DNA from: Streptomyces cinnamoneus
GTDB lineage: Bacteria > Actinomycetota > Actinomycetes > Streptomycetales > Streptomycetaceae
NCBI RefSeq assembly: GCF_014650495.1
Contig: NZ_BMVB01000012.1
Coordinates: 1-64,000 of the forward strand
Length of the DNA stretch: 64,000 nucleotides
Direction of reading: 5' to 3'
Shown here: one piece after another, positions 36,569 to 44,165 of the stretch
How the letters are laid out: each line of letters opens with the position of its first letter
Numbering within the stretch: position 1 is the stretch's first letter
Program-made: the position numbers and the translations under genes
Notes under the pieces: generated by a model
What the model saw: only the letters and a program-made list of their open reading frames with translations
Database searches by the model: none
What the model was told of the DNA's origin: nothing

Positions 36569-37201
36569 ATGGCAGTCCAGCTCCAAGGCTCACTCTTCGA
36601 CGTGGCGGACGACGCCGGCCTCGGGCGCCCGCTGAGCGAGGCGCGCCGGACACCGCTCGCGCACGGCGCCTGGATCGACGTCCTGCCCGGCTGGCTGAGC
36701 GGGTCCGACATCCTCTTCGAGGCCCTGCTGGCCTCGGTGCCGTGGCGCGCCGAGCGGCGGCACATGTACGACAACGTGGTCGACGTCCCCCGGCTCCTCG
36801 CCCACTACACAGAGGCCGACGACCTGCCCCACCCCGTCCTCGCGGCGGCCCGCGACGCCCTGAGCGCGCACTACGGCGAAGAGCTCGGCGAGCCGTTCCG
36901 CACCCTCGGCCTGTGCCTCTACCGTGACGGCCGCGACAGCGTGGCCTGGCACGGCGACCGCATCGGCCGCGGCGCCCGGGAGAACACGATGGTCGCCATC
37001 CTCTCCCTCGGCCAGCCGCGCCCCCTGCTGCTGCGGCCGCGCGACGGCGGCGCCCCGCACGTCCGCCGGCCGCTCGGACACGGCGACCTCCTCGTCATGG
37101 GCGGCACCTGCCAGCGCACCTGGGACCACTCGGTCCCCAAGACCGCCCAGCCCGTCGGCCCGCGCATCAGCATCCAGTTCCGCCCCCGCGGCGTCCTGTG
37201 A
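36569..37201 (+). CDS. alkB: AlkB-type 2-oxoglutarate/Fe(II) dioxygenase, 210 aa
   Basis: Reverses alkylation of DNA or RNA bases (1-methyladenine, 3-methylcytosine) by oxidative demethylation. The Fe ligands HxD...H are WHGDRIGRG and TWDHSVPK; the 2-oxoglutarate-binding Arg lies in RISIQFRPR; the nucleotide-recognition lid RHMYDNVVDVPRL is also present. Length is typical. ATG 36569 has no Shine-Dalgarno, consistent with leaderless expression. A LexA-like element overlaps the promoter, plausible for a repair gene, although bacterial alkB is often Ada-controlled. Confidence 0.92.
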   Translation: MAVQLQGSLFDVADDAGLGRPLSEARRTPLAHGAWIDVLPGWLSGSDILFEALLASVPWRAERRHMYDNVVDVPRLLAHYTEADDLPHPVLAAARDALSAHYGEELGEPFRTLGLCLYRDGRDSVAWHGDRIGRGARENTMVAILSLGQPRPLLLRPRDGGAPHVRRPLGHGDLLVMGGTCQRTWDHSVPKTAQPVGPRISIQFRPRGVL

Positions 37202-37211
37202 CCCGTCCGCG

Positions 37212-38831
37212 TCACGTCGCCGGGCGGATGGAAAGGTCGTGGCGGAAGGTGTCGCGCGGGTCCCACTGGGCCTTGATGCGCTGCAGCCGGGGGTAGTTGT
37301 GCTTGTAGTACAGCGTCGACCAGGGGACGCCGGAGGTGTTGAGGGCCGGGTCGGTGAAGTCGACGTCCGGGTAGTTGACGAACGAGCCGTCGCTCACCGC
37401 GCCCGGTACGGGCACGCCGCCGCTGTCCGCGTAGACGTCCCGGTAGACGTCGCGCACCCAGGCCAGACGCGGTCCGGGCTCGTCCCGCCCCTCGTCCCAG
37501 CCGGCCAGGTAGATCGCCTTGAGGATCGAGTCCCGCTGGGCGACGGCCGTGGCGTCGGGCGCGACGGTGTTGACCTTCCCGCCGTAGGAGACCAGCCACA
37601 GCGACCCGTCGGTCTGCGCGCCCGCCTTCCCCGCCATGTGGTCGTGCAGGACGCCGATCTGCCGGTCCGTGTAGCGCTTGCGCAGGTAGGCGGACTTCGC
37701 CTTGAACGATGCGGGCGCCGTCTCCTGCACGTTCGCCGCCGCCTGGAGCCAGGGCCGGCTCTCCCGCCCCACGGTCGGTTGCGCTCCCACCCCCCGGCCC
37801 ACCGCGGCGACGTAGGCGTCGACCAGCCGTTCGGCGCCGGCCCCGGTGGAGTCCAGATGGCCGACCAGGCTGATGCTGCCGGCCTTGCGGCTGCCCACCA
37901 TCAGCACGCTGAACAGCCCGGCGTAGGCCGAGTCCGGGGCGCTGTTCTCCTCGTGCCAGCTCCCGTGGTTGCCCAGCAGCCGGGTGAAGGCGCGCCGGTC
38001 GAGGTCCTTCCACTGCCAGGAGGCGTAGAAGGAGAGGACGGAGGCCGGGGGCCGGGGCAGCAGCTGCGACGGATCGGATCCCGTGGCCGCCGGGTCACGG
38101 AACCAGTAGCGCGTGACGACGCCGAAGTTGCCGCCCCCGCCCCCGGTGTGCGCCCACCACAGATCACGGTGCGGATCGTCCGGCTCCCGGGTGGCCACCA
38201 CGCTGCGGGCCTTCCCGGACCGGTCCACGACCACCACCTCGACGCCGTACAGGTGGTCCACGGACAGGCCGTGCCGACGGGACAGCATGCCGTAGCCGCC
38301 GCCCAGGACGTGCCCGCCGACACCGACCTCCGGGGTCGCCCCCGCCGGAATGGCCACGCCCCAGCCGAGGAACAGTTTGCGGTACACCTCGCCCAATAAC
38401 GCACCGGGCTCGACCGCGAACGCCCGTCGCCGCGCGTCGTAGGACACCGCGGACAGGGACGAGAGGTCGATGAGGGCGCGCACGGACGGGTCGTCGACGA
38501 AGTTCTCGAAGCAGTGCCCGCCGCTGCGCACCGCGATGCGCCGGCCCTCGCGCACCGCCTGCTGCACTGCGCCGACGACCTGCTCGGTCGAGCTCACCAC
38601 GCGTACGTAGTCGGGTTTCCCGACGAAGCGCGCATTGGTGCCCCGCCGCGTCAGGGACGGGTAACGGGCGTCCTCGGGACCGACCGTGACCGGACCCGGC
38701 GACGGCGCGGCACCGGCCCGTGGCGCCGCGAGCGCCGCCGGAGCCGTGAGGCCCTGCGCCGCCAGCCCCACGGCCGCCCCGCCGAGCACCGCCGTCCCCG
38801 CCATGACCCCGCGTCGCGTCACTTCCGACAT
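37212..38831 (-). CDS. Tat-exported FAD-linked oxidoreductase, berberine-bridge-enzyme type, 539 aa
   Basis: The N-terminus MSEVTRRGVMAGTAVLGG carries a twin-arginine motif with cleavage near PAALAAPRA. The PCMH FAD domain follows: RIAVRSGGHCFENFVDD, with the His that binds FAD covalently, ALIDLSSLSAVSYD, VEPGALLGEVYR, and GVGGHVLGGGYGMLSRRHG. The C-terminal BBE domain ends in YYKHNYPRLQRIKAQWDPRDTF. The second covalent Cys of bicovalent members is not seen in the usual place. It oxidises an extracellular alcohol, sugar or alkaloid-like substrate. ATG 38831 follows GGAAGGGA. Monocistronic, converging on alkB. Confidence 0.9.
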   Translation of the reverse strand: MSEVTRRGVMAGTAVLGGAAVGLAAQGLTAPAALAAPRAGAAPSPGPVTVGPEDARYPSLTRRGTNARFVGKPDYVRVVSSTEQVVGAVQQAVREGRRIAVRSGGHCFENFVDDPSVRALIDLSSLSAVSYDARRRAFAVEPGALLGEVYRKLFLGWGVAIPAGATPEVGVGGHVLGGGYGMLSRRHGLSVDHLYGVEVVVVDRSGKARSVVATREPDDPHRDLWWAHTGGGGGNFGVVTRYWFRDPAATGSDPSQLLPRPPASVLSFYASWQWKDLDRRAFTRLLGNHGSWHEENSAPDSAYAGLFSVLMVGSRKAGSISLVGHLDSTGAGAERLVDAYVAAVGRGVGAQPTVGRESRPWLQAAANVQETAPASFKAKSAYLRKRYTDRQIGVLHDHMAGKAGAQTDGSLWLVSYGGKVNTVAPDATAVAQRDSILKAIYLAGWDEGRDEPGPRLAWVRDVYRDVYADSGGVPVPGAVSDGSFVNYPDVDFTDPALNTSGVPWSTLYYKHNYPRLQRIKAQWDPRDTFRHDLSIRPAT

Positions 38832-39024
38832 GTTCCGTCCCTTCCACCACTCAACATCCGGGAAAACACTCACCTCCCACGATCGGGGGCACTGTGTGGC
38901 GGAACATCGTCCGCAGTGACCAACTGCCTCTCCGCCCAAGGAAGTACACAAGGACGTTCCGGAGAAGGATGCGCCGGAGGGATCAGTCCCGGTCGGCGTC
39001 TGCGTGACCGAGCCGCCGCCCCCG

Positions 39025-40434
39025 TCAGCGGACGCGGGCCGCCGACATCTGTTCGGCGGCCCGGAGCCGGCCCGCAGCCGCCCCGGCGGTGTCGCCGAGC
39101 CGGTCGGCGAGGCGTGCCTGCGCCTGCCAGTTGTACGGGCACACCGGGCGGAGGCTGATGCGTTCGCTCAGCAGGGTGCGCGCCACGTCGTGCCGTCCGG
39201 CGTGCACGGCGGCCTCCACCAACGTCCTCTGCACCGCGTCCCGTTGGGCATGGCTGCCGCCGAAGGCGTGCAGGCGGTACCGGAGAGGGAGCAGCAGATC
39301 GACCACGTCGTCGTACTTTCCCTGGCCGTAGGCGACGATCGCCCGGCCCACCGGCAGCCCGACCTCGGTGGTCATCGCGACGTTGGACACCTCCGGCCCG
39401 GTCCGCCCGCTCCACGCCTGCCGGTCGAGGAGGAGACGTTCGGCGTCGGCGATGCGGTCCGCTCCGACGTAGGCCATGACGGCGTGCACGTCGTTGAAGA
39501 CGTAATAGGCGCCGTCCCGCCGCGCCGCCCAGGCGTCGGCCAGCGCCGCCCAGCGGCCACCGGTGTCGGCCCCCGCGAGACGGAGCCGCCACAGCAACGA
39601 CGCCGCGTCCAGCAGCTCCATCGCCACCCCGGCCGAACCCTCGTGGTGCACGGCGGCGTCGTAGACCTCCAGCACCCGGTCGGTCCGTCCCGCCTCCAGG
39701 AGGTAGAGGGCGTAGTGCCACCAGTTGTGGACGTTCAGGTAGTTGCCCTCCGCCCAGTCACCGGAACGCTCGTCCAAATAGCGGATCCCGTCCGCGAACC
39801 GGCCCTGCATCTCGTAGGCGTGCACGACGGCGTGGATGCCCCACACGTCGCGCGCGTTGCGCTCCACGGCCGCCAGCCCCACCTGCTCCGACTGCCCGTA
39901 GTGGCCCGCCTCCTCCAGGCCGAACGCATACATGCCGAGCAGGAAGCCGTAGTGCGGATCGGCCTCGTCCCACGCGGACAGCACTCCGCCGATCCGGTCG
40001 CGCAGCAGCACCGCGTTCCCCGTGAAGAAGTCGATCTGATGGCCGACCGCCAGGGCGAGCGCGTCCTGCGGCCAGACCGTGGTGATCTCCCCCAGGAGGC
40101 GGCCGGCCCGGTGGACGTCACCGTCCAGCCAGGAGGCGGCCGCCTCGACGTGCAGGCGCTCCCGGGGCGTCACCTCCGCCGGGTCCACGCCGCGGCGGAA
40201 GCCGGCGAACGCCGTCCGGGCCTCGGCCGCGTCCGTCTCCTCCGTCCCCAGCAGCCCCAGATACGCCTGGAAGACGTTCCCCAGGACCGAGCGCGGGCAG
40301 TCGGCGAGCACCGCCCGGACCTCCGCGGTCACGTCCTCGCGGAAGAGCAGCAGACAGTCCAGCGCGTTGTCGTAGCGCCGCACCGCGTCGGTGCCGGTGT
40401 ACGTCATCGCCTGAGCGTGCCGGTCGCGTCCCAC
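39025..40434 (-). CDS. TTC38-like tetratricopeptide protein, 469 aa
   Basis: An all-helical protein with TPR-like pairs across its length; recognisable TTC38-family blocks are HVEAAASWLDGDVHRAGRLL, DPHYGFLLGMYAFGLEEAGH, WGIHAVVHAYEMQGRFADGI, NYLNVHNWWHYALYLLEAG and FNDVHAVMAYVGADRIADAE. Several conserved His and Trp residues sit in the repeat grooves. Function in bacteria is unknown. GTG 40434 is preferred to ATG 40407 because GGGAGGAA lies 5 nt before it. It is downstream of the flavin reductase gene on the same strand (120 nt). Confidence 0.82.
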   Translation of the reverse strand: MGRDRHAQAMTYTGTDAVRRYDNALDCLLLFREDVTAEVRAVLADCPRSVLGNVFQAYLGLLGTEETDAAEARTAFAGFRRGVDPAEVTPRERLHVEAAASWLDGDVHRAGRLLGEITTVWPQDALALAVGHQIDFFTGNAVLLRDRIGGVLSAWDEADPHYGFLLGMYAFGLEEAGHYGQSEQVGLAAVERNARDVWGIHAVVHAYEMQGRFADGIRYLDERSGDWAEGNYLNVHNWWHYALYLLEAGRTDRVLEVYDAAVHHEGSAGVAMELLDAASLLWRLRLAGADTGGRWAALADAWAARRDGAYYVFNDVHAVMAYVGADRIADAERLLLDRQAWSGRTGPEVSNVAMTTEVGLPVGRAIVAYGQGKYDDVVDLLLPLRYRLHAFGGSHAQRDAVQRTLVEAAVHAGRHDVARTLLSERISLRPVCPYNWQAQARLADRLGDTAGAAAGRLRAAEQMSAARVR

Positions 40435-40554
40435 CCGGTTCCTCCCGCCCGGCCGCCGTGCCCGGCACGGCGGCCCCCGTCAGTACGTGCCTGCATGCCT
40501 GCCCCGCCGTGCCCCGCCGGATGCGCGCGGCACCCGGCCGCCGAGCCGCCCCCC

Positions 40555-41214
40555 TCAGCCTTCCGCCCGGTGGGTGACGAGCGCCTCGGTGCGGTCACCG
40601 AGGAACTCGTACCACCGGCGCCGCAGACACACGTACCGGGTATCGGCCTCGACGAGGCTGAGGAACGCCGAGACCGTCTCGGCCAGGCGCTGCTGCAGCC
40701 CGGAGTCGGCCAGCAGCCCGTCGTCGGTGAAGCCCTCGTGTGCCCGGGCGAGGCTGAACATGTCCGGGTAGACGCGGGTGCCGAGGTGTTCCAGGGGGAC
40801 CCGCAGCGCCCACAGCCCCCGGTTGCCGCCCACGAGCGAGGGGGAGGCGGACAGGAGCAGCGCGTGCTTGGTCTTGAACGGCTGCGGCTGGACGCGGGAG
40901 ACCCAGTCGATCGCGTTCTTCAGCACGCCGGGCACGGAGGCGTTGTACTCGGGGGAGGAGATCACGAACGCGTCGCTCATCTCCACCCGGGCGTGCAGCG
41001 CGAGGGCGCCCTCCGGCATGCCCCCGGCGGCCTCCGTGTCGCCGTCGTACAGCGGCATGTCGAACTCGTGCATGGCGGCGAGGTCGACGGTGGCGTCCGC
41101 CTCCGCGATCAGACGGGCCACCAGGGAGGCGAGGCGGGCATTGGTCGATCCGGCCCGCAGCGCGGCGCCGAAGACGAGGACCCGCAGCGGACCGGGCCGG
41201 GCGTCCGTGGCCAT
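40555..41214 (-). CDS. NADPH-dependent FMN reductase, 219 aa
   Basis: A flavodoxin-fold reductase. FMN-binding region FGAALRAGSTNARLASLVA, then MHEFDMPLYDGDTE, ISSPEYNASVPGVLKNAIDWVS (the conserved PEYNxSxPGxLKNAID block) and LLLSASPSLVGGNRG. It reduces FMN, quinones or azo compounds and can serve flavin-dependent oxygenases. ATG 41214 has AGGA just upstream. It is upstream of the TTC38 gene and may be co-transcribed. Confidence 0.9.
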   Translation of the reverse strand: MATDARPGPLRVLVFGAALRAGSTNARLASLVARLIAEADATVDLAAMHEFDMPLYDGDTEAAGGMPEGALALHARVEMSDAFVISSPEYNASVPGVLKNAIDWVSRVQPQPFKTKHALLLSASPSLVGGNRGLWALRVPLEHLGTRVYPDMFSLARAHEGFTDDGLLADSGLQQRLAETVSAFLSLVEADTRYVCLRRRWYEFLGDRTEALVTHRAEG

Positions 41215-41407
41215 GGGAGAGTCCTTCCGGAGTGCGGACACGCGCCCGCCACGCGCCCTGGCGACCAGTGTGGTCGCGCCGCGATCACCGCGCGACGGGG
41301 CTGGGCCTTCCGGGCTAGCGCCTGGGCGCGAGCGATTTGGCGGAGGGCGGGGATGTCCGTGTAAAGTTGTCCGTGTCGCCGGGGGAACCGGGCGAAAAAC
41401 TCAACAA

Positions 41408-41480
41408 GGGGCTATAGCTCAGTTGGTAGAGCGCCTGCATGGCATGCAGGAGGTCAGGAGTTCAATTCTCCTTAGCTCCA
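41408..41480 (+). tRNA. tRNA-Ala (anticodon GGC)
   Basis: Complete cloverleaf of 73 nt: acceptor GGGGCTA pairs with TAGCTCC (one G-U), D-loop AGTTGGTAGA, anticodon stem CCTGC/GCAGG with loop ATGGCAT, T-arm GGAGTTCAATTCTCC. The anticodon GGC reads Ala GCC/GCU. The CCA is not encoded. Confidence 0.97.
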
Positions 41481-41485
41481 CAGTG

Positions 41486-41521
41486 GACGAAGAGGCCGCC
41501 AGGAATGGCGGCCTCTTCGTC
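41486..41521. terminator. terminator hairpin after tRNA-Ala
   Basis: A perfect 15-bp stem (41486-41500 with 41507-41521) and 6-nt loop, 5 nt after the tRNA. Downstream, GGTCGTTCTGTC is repeated in tandem. Confidence 0.8.
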
Positions 41522-41595
41522 GTCGTTCCGGTCGTTCCTGCCCGCTGGTCGTTCTGTCGGTCGTTCTGTCGGGTGTCCGGTGGGTCGTCCTGTCG

Positions 41596-42792
41596 TCACG
41601 ACCGTTCGCAGGGCAGCAGCCGCAGCGCGCTGAGCGCCACGGCGAGGTCGGCGACCGCGCGCGGATCCTGCAGGGAGTGCCCGGTCAGCTCCTCCAGCCG
41701 GCGCAGCCGGTAGCGGACGGTGTTGCGGTGGCAGTACAGCAGCCGCGCCGCCTCGGCCGCCGAGCCGGCGGCCGCGAACCAGCACTCCAAGGTTTCCAGC
41801 AGCCGTGTCCGTTCGGCGGGCGGCAGCTGCAGCACCCGTGCGAAGACCACCCGGGCGACCCGCCCGGCCTCGTCCGGGGACGCCGCCACCAGCAGGGCGA
41901 CCGGCCTGTCGTCGAAACGGGCCACGCCCCCCGCCCGCTCCGGCAGTCCGGCCAGGGCCAGGCGGGCGAGGCGGAGCGCCCGGGGGGTGTCCTGCAACGC
42001 GCGGTACGGCGGGCTGACACCGACGCGGGAGCGGGCCGCCCGGCCGAGGACGCGCAGGGCCGCCGCCTCGCCGCCCTGGCCCGGGAGGGCGACCACGCCG
42101 ACCTGGAGGTCGGGCAGCAGCCGCCACGCCGAGCGCGCCTGCTCGGCCAGCAGCCGGGACTCGATGCCGGGCAGTGCCTCCCGGCCCGGGGCGGGGACGT
42201 CGGCCGCCACCACGACGAACGGCCCCGCCGCCGGCAGGCCGAGGACCTGGGCCGTCTCCCACACGGTGGTGCGGTCGCTGAGCAGCCCCGTGAACAGGGC
42301 CTCGACCAGGGCCGAACGTTCCCGCTCGCGCTGCAGCACGAGTTCGGAAGCCGCCTCGCGGTAGGCGTCGCCGGCCGCGGCCGCCAGCCCCTCGTTCACC
42401 CACCACGTGGCCAGCGACGCGATCGTGTCGACGGTGACGCCGTCGGTGTCCCGGACCGCGGCGGCCAGCTCCGACCACAGGAACTCGGAGCCGACGCGGT
42501 AGGCGTGCAGGAGGTCGGCCAGCGGGGCGCCCCGGCGGGCGTGCTCACGGCCCGTGTCCCGGGCCGGTGCCAGGTCGGCCCCGCGGCCGTCGACGAGCTG
42601 CCCGAGGACCAGCTCGGCATTGCCCCGGCAGGAAGCGTGCAACTCCTCGGAGGGAACGCGCTCCTCGCTGCCGTAATAGGCCACTTCGGCCCGGATGCGG
42701 CGGGCCATGCGGCCGCCCAGTTCCGGTGCGCGGGCCAGGAGCAGGGCTGCTGCGGGAGCGACCTCGGTGGGGGGAGACGGAGTGCGGCTCAT
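41596..42792 (-). CDS. PucR-family transcriptional regulator, 398 aa
   Basis: The first half is a helical regulatory domain (LLHAYRVGSEFLWSELAAAV; QRERERSALVEALFTGLL), the middle is a GGDEF-like degenerate domain, and the C-terminus is the PucR HTH: LLYCHRNTVRYRLRRLE. Length and order match Streptomyces PucR/CdaR-type activators of purine or aromatic catabolism and specialised metabolism. ATG 42792. It diverges from the SGNH hydrolase gene, a possible target, across 180 bp. Confidence 0.88.
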   Translation of the reverse strand: MSRTPSPPTEVAPAAALLLARAPELGGRMARRIRAEVAYYGSEERVPSEELHASCRGNAELVLGQLVDGRGADLAPARDTGREHARRGAPLADLLHAYRVGSEFLWSELAAAVRDTDGVTVDTIASLATWWVNEGLAAAAGDAYREAASELVLQRERERSALVEALFTGLLSDRTTVWETAQVLGLPAAGPFVVVAADVPAPGREALPGIESRLLAEQARSAWRLLPDLQVGVVALPGQGGEAAALRVLGRAARSRVGVSPPYRALQDTPRALRLARLALAGLPERAGGVARFDDRPVALLVAASPDEAGRVARVVFARVLQLPPAERTRLLETLECWFAAAGSAAEAARLLYCHRNTVRYRLRRLEELTGHSLQDPRAVADLAVALSALRLLPCERS

Positions 42793-42972
42793 GACGCGCA
42801 GGCTACAAACACGATGCGGCGGGGAGCGACGTTGTGCCCGGGGACAACGGGCCCCTGCCTTTGCTGTGCCCCCGTACATGGCCCGGGAAGCGGAAGGCCA
42901 CGACGATACCTGCAACGTTACCGGCCGGTTTCGAAAGCCCCCTTCACCCGTGCTCCCACCCCAGGAGGAACC

Positions 42973-43926
42973 GTGCCCAGAGCCGCCAAGCCCCGCACCG
43001 TACCGGCCGGCCCCGCGAGCACCACGACCCCCCGGAACACCAAGAGCCCCAGGAAGTGGCCGTACGCCGTGGCCGGCTGCACCCTCCTCGCCACCTCCCT
43101 CACGACGCTGGCCACCCCCGCCGCCCACGCCGCGAACCCCGCCGCCCCCGGCCCCTCCTACGTGGCGCTCGGCGACTCCTACGCCGCCGGGGCCGGGATC
43201 CCGGCGCTGTCAGGGGGACTGTGCCTGCGTTCGGACCGCAGCTACGGCCGCCTCGTCGCCGCGAGCATCAACCCGGCCTCGTACAAGGACGTGACGTGTG
43301 CCGCGGCGAAGGTGAGCGCACTCACCGCGCGGCAGACCGACGCCGGGATCCCCGTCAACGGTCCCCAGCTCGACGCCGTCGGTGCCGACACCGGGCTCGT
43401 CACGCTCACCCTCGGCGGCAACAACCTCGGCACCTCGGACCTCGGGTTCGTCGACGTCGTGGCCACGTGTTCCGCCCTGGCCCTGACCAACCCCCTCGGC
43501 GCCCCCTGCCGGAACTTCTACAAGGACACCCTCCGTAAGCGGCTGGACTCCGTCGCCCCCCGGCTCGCCGACGGCCTCCGGCGGATCCACGGCAAGGCGC
43601 CGCACGCCAAGGTGCTCGTCGTCGGCTACCCGTCGGTGGTGCCCGACGACCCGAAGACGTGCCTGGGGAAGATGCCCATCACGACCGGCGACATCGCCTA
43701 CCTGCGCACCGTGCTCGCCGACCTCAACACCGTGCTCGCCAAGGCCGCCGCGGCCGGCGACGCGACCTACGTCGACACGCTCACCCCGACCACGGGACAC
43801 GACCCCTGCTCGTCCGCCCCCTGGGTCGAGGGCCTCCTCCCGGGCTCCCCGACGCTGCCGCTGCACCCCAACGCCGCGGGCGAGCGCGTCAGGGCGGACG
43901 CGGTGCTGAAGGCGCTCCGCCACTGA
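42973..43926 (+). CDS. secreted SGNH/GDSL-type lipase/esterase, 317 aa
   Basis: The long N-terminal signal (basic region of about 28 residues, then YAVAGCTLLATSLTTLATPA, cut after AHA) leads to an SGNH hydrolase like S. coelicolor/S. rimosus lipases: YVALGDSYAAGAGI (Ser nucleophile), CAAAKVSALTARQTD, LTLGGNNLGTSD (the N of block III) and a terminal LHPNAAGERVRAD with the Asp/His pair. Cys pairs suggest three disulphides. It hydrolyses extracellular ester or lipid substrates. GTG 42973 follows CCAGGAGGAA at 6 nt. Confidence 0.9.
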   Translation: MPRAAKPRTVPAGPASTTTPRNTKSPRKWPYAVAGCTLLATSLTTLATPAAHAANPAAPGPSYVALGDSYAAGAGIPALSGGLCLRSDRSYGRLVAASINPASYKDVTCAAAKVSALTARQTDAGIPVNGPQLDAVGADTGLVTLTLGGNNLGTSDLGFVDVVATCSALALTNPLGAPCRNFYKDTLRKRLDSVAPRLADGLRRIHGKAPHAKVLVVGYPSVVPDDPKTCLGKMPITTGDIAYLRTVLADLNTVLAKAAAAGDATYVDTLTPTTGHDPCSSAPWVEGLLPGSPTLPLHPNAAGERVRADAVLKALRH

Positions 43927-43958
43927 CCTCCGGCCGCTGATCCCGGCCCACCGGCCTC

Positions 43959-43997
43959 CAGCCGTCCGGCCCGGACCCCCTGCGGGCCGGGCGGCTG
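43959..43997. terminator. terminator hairpin after the SGNH hydrolase
   Basis: A 15-bp stem with one G-U pair (43959-43973 with 43983-43997) and a 9-nt loop, 33 nt past the stop codon. Confidence 0.6.
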
Positions 43998-44041
43998 CCG
44001 TGCACGTTCCCCGTGCACCGCCGGGCGCACCGCCGCGCGAA

Positions 44042-44057
44042 AAGGACATGCGTCCTT
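44042..44057. repeat. 6-bp inverted repeat upstream of the ABC-F promoter
   Basis: AAGGAC-ATGC-GTCCTT, exactly symmetric in its arms, lies over the expected -35 region of the leaderless upstream ORF (-10 TAGCCT at 44072-44077). It may be a regulator site. Confidence 0.4.
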
Positions 44058-44083
44058 CCGCGGGGTGTGGTTAGCCTGAGCGC

Positions 44084-44107
44084 ATGTCCACGCCCCGAGT
44101 CTCCTAG
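44084..44107 (+). CDS. leader peptide uORF (MSTPRVS) of the ABC-F attenuator
   Basis: ATG TCC ACG CCC CGA GTC TCC TAG. A TAGCCT -10 (44072-44077) ends 6 nt before the ATG, so the uORF should be translated leaderless at the very start of the transcript. Its stop lies 4 nt before the attenuator stem. Short leader peptides of this kind sense drug-stalled ribosomes upstream of ABC-F genes. Confidence 0.6.
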   Translation: MSTPRVS

Positions 44108-44110
44108 CCG

Positions 44111-44144
44111 AGGACCCGCTTCCACGCCAGAAGTGTGTCCTTTT
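44111..44144 (+). terminator. intrinsic attenuator upstream of the ABC-F gene
   Basis: AGGACCCGCTTC (44111-44122) pairs with GAAGTGTGTCCT (44130-44141) over 12 positions with one mismatch and one G-U, loop 7 nt, followed by a TTTT run (44141-44144, then GCTTT). A true U-tract terminator is rare in this genome and its place between uORF and structural gene marks an attenuator. Confidence 0.7.
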
Positions 44145-44165
44145 GCTTTCTCGGAGCGTCATTCC

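Noticed and set aside
39004..41364. 786-aa plus-strand frame
   Set aside because: Antisense shadow of the TTC38-like and flavin reductase genes, which have RBSs and family motifs.
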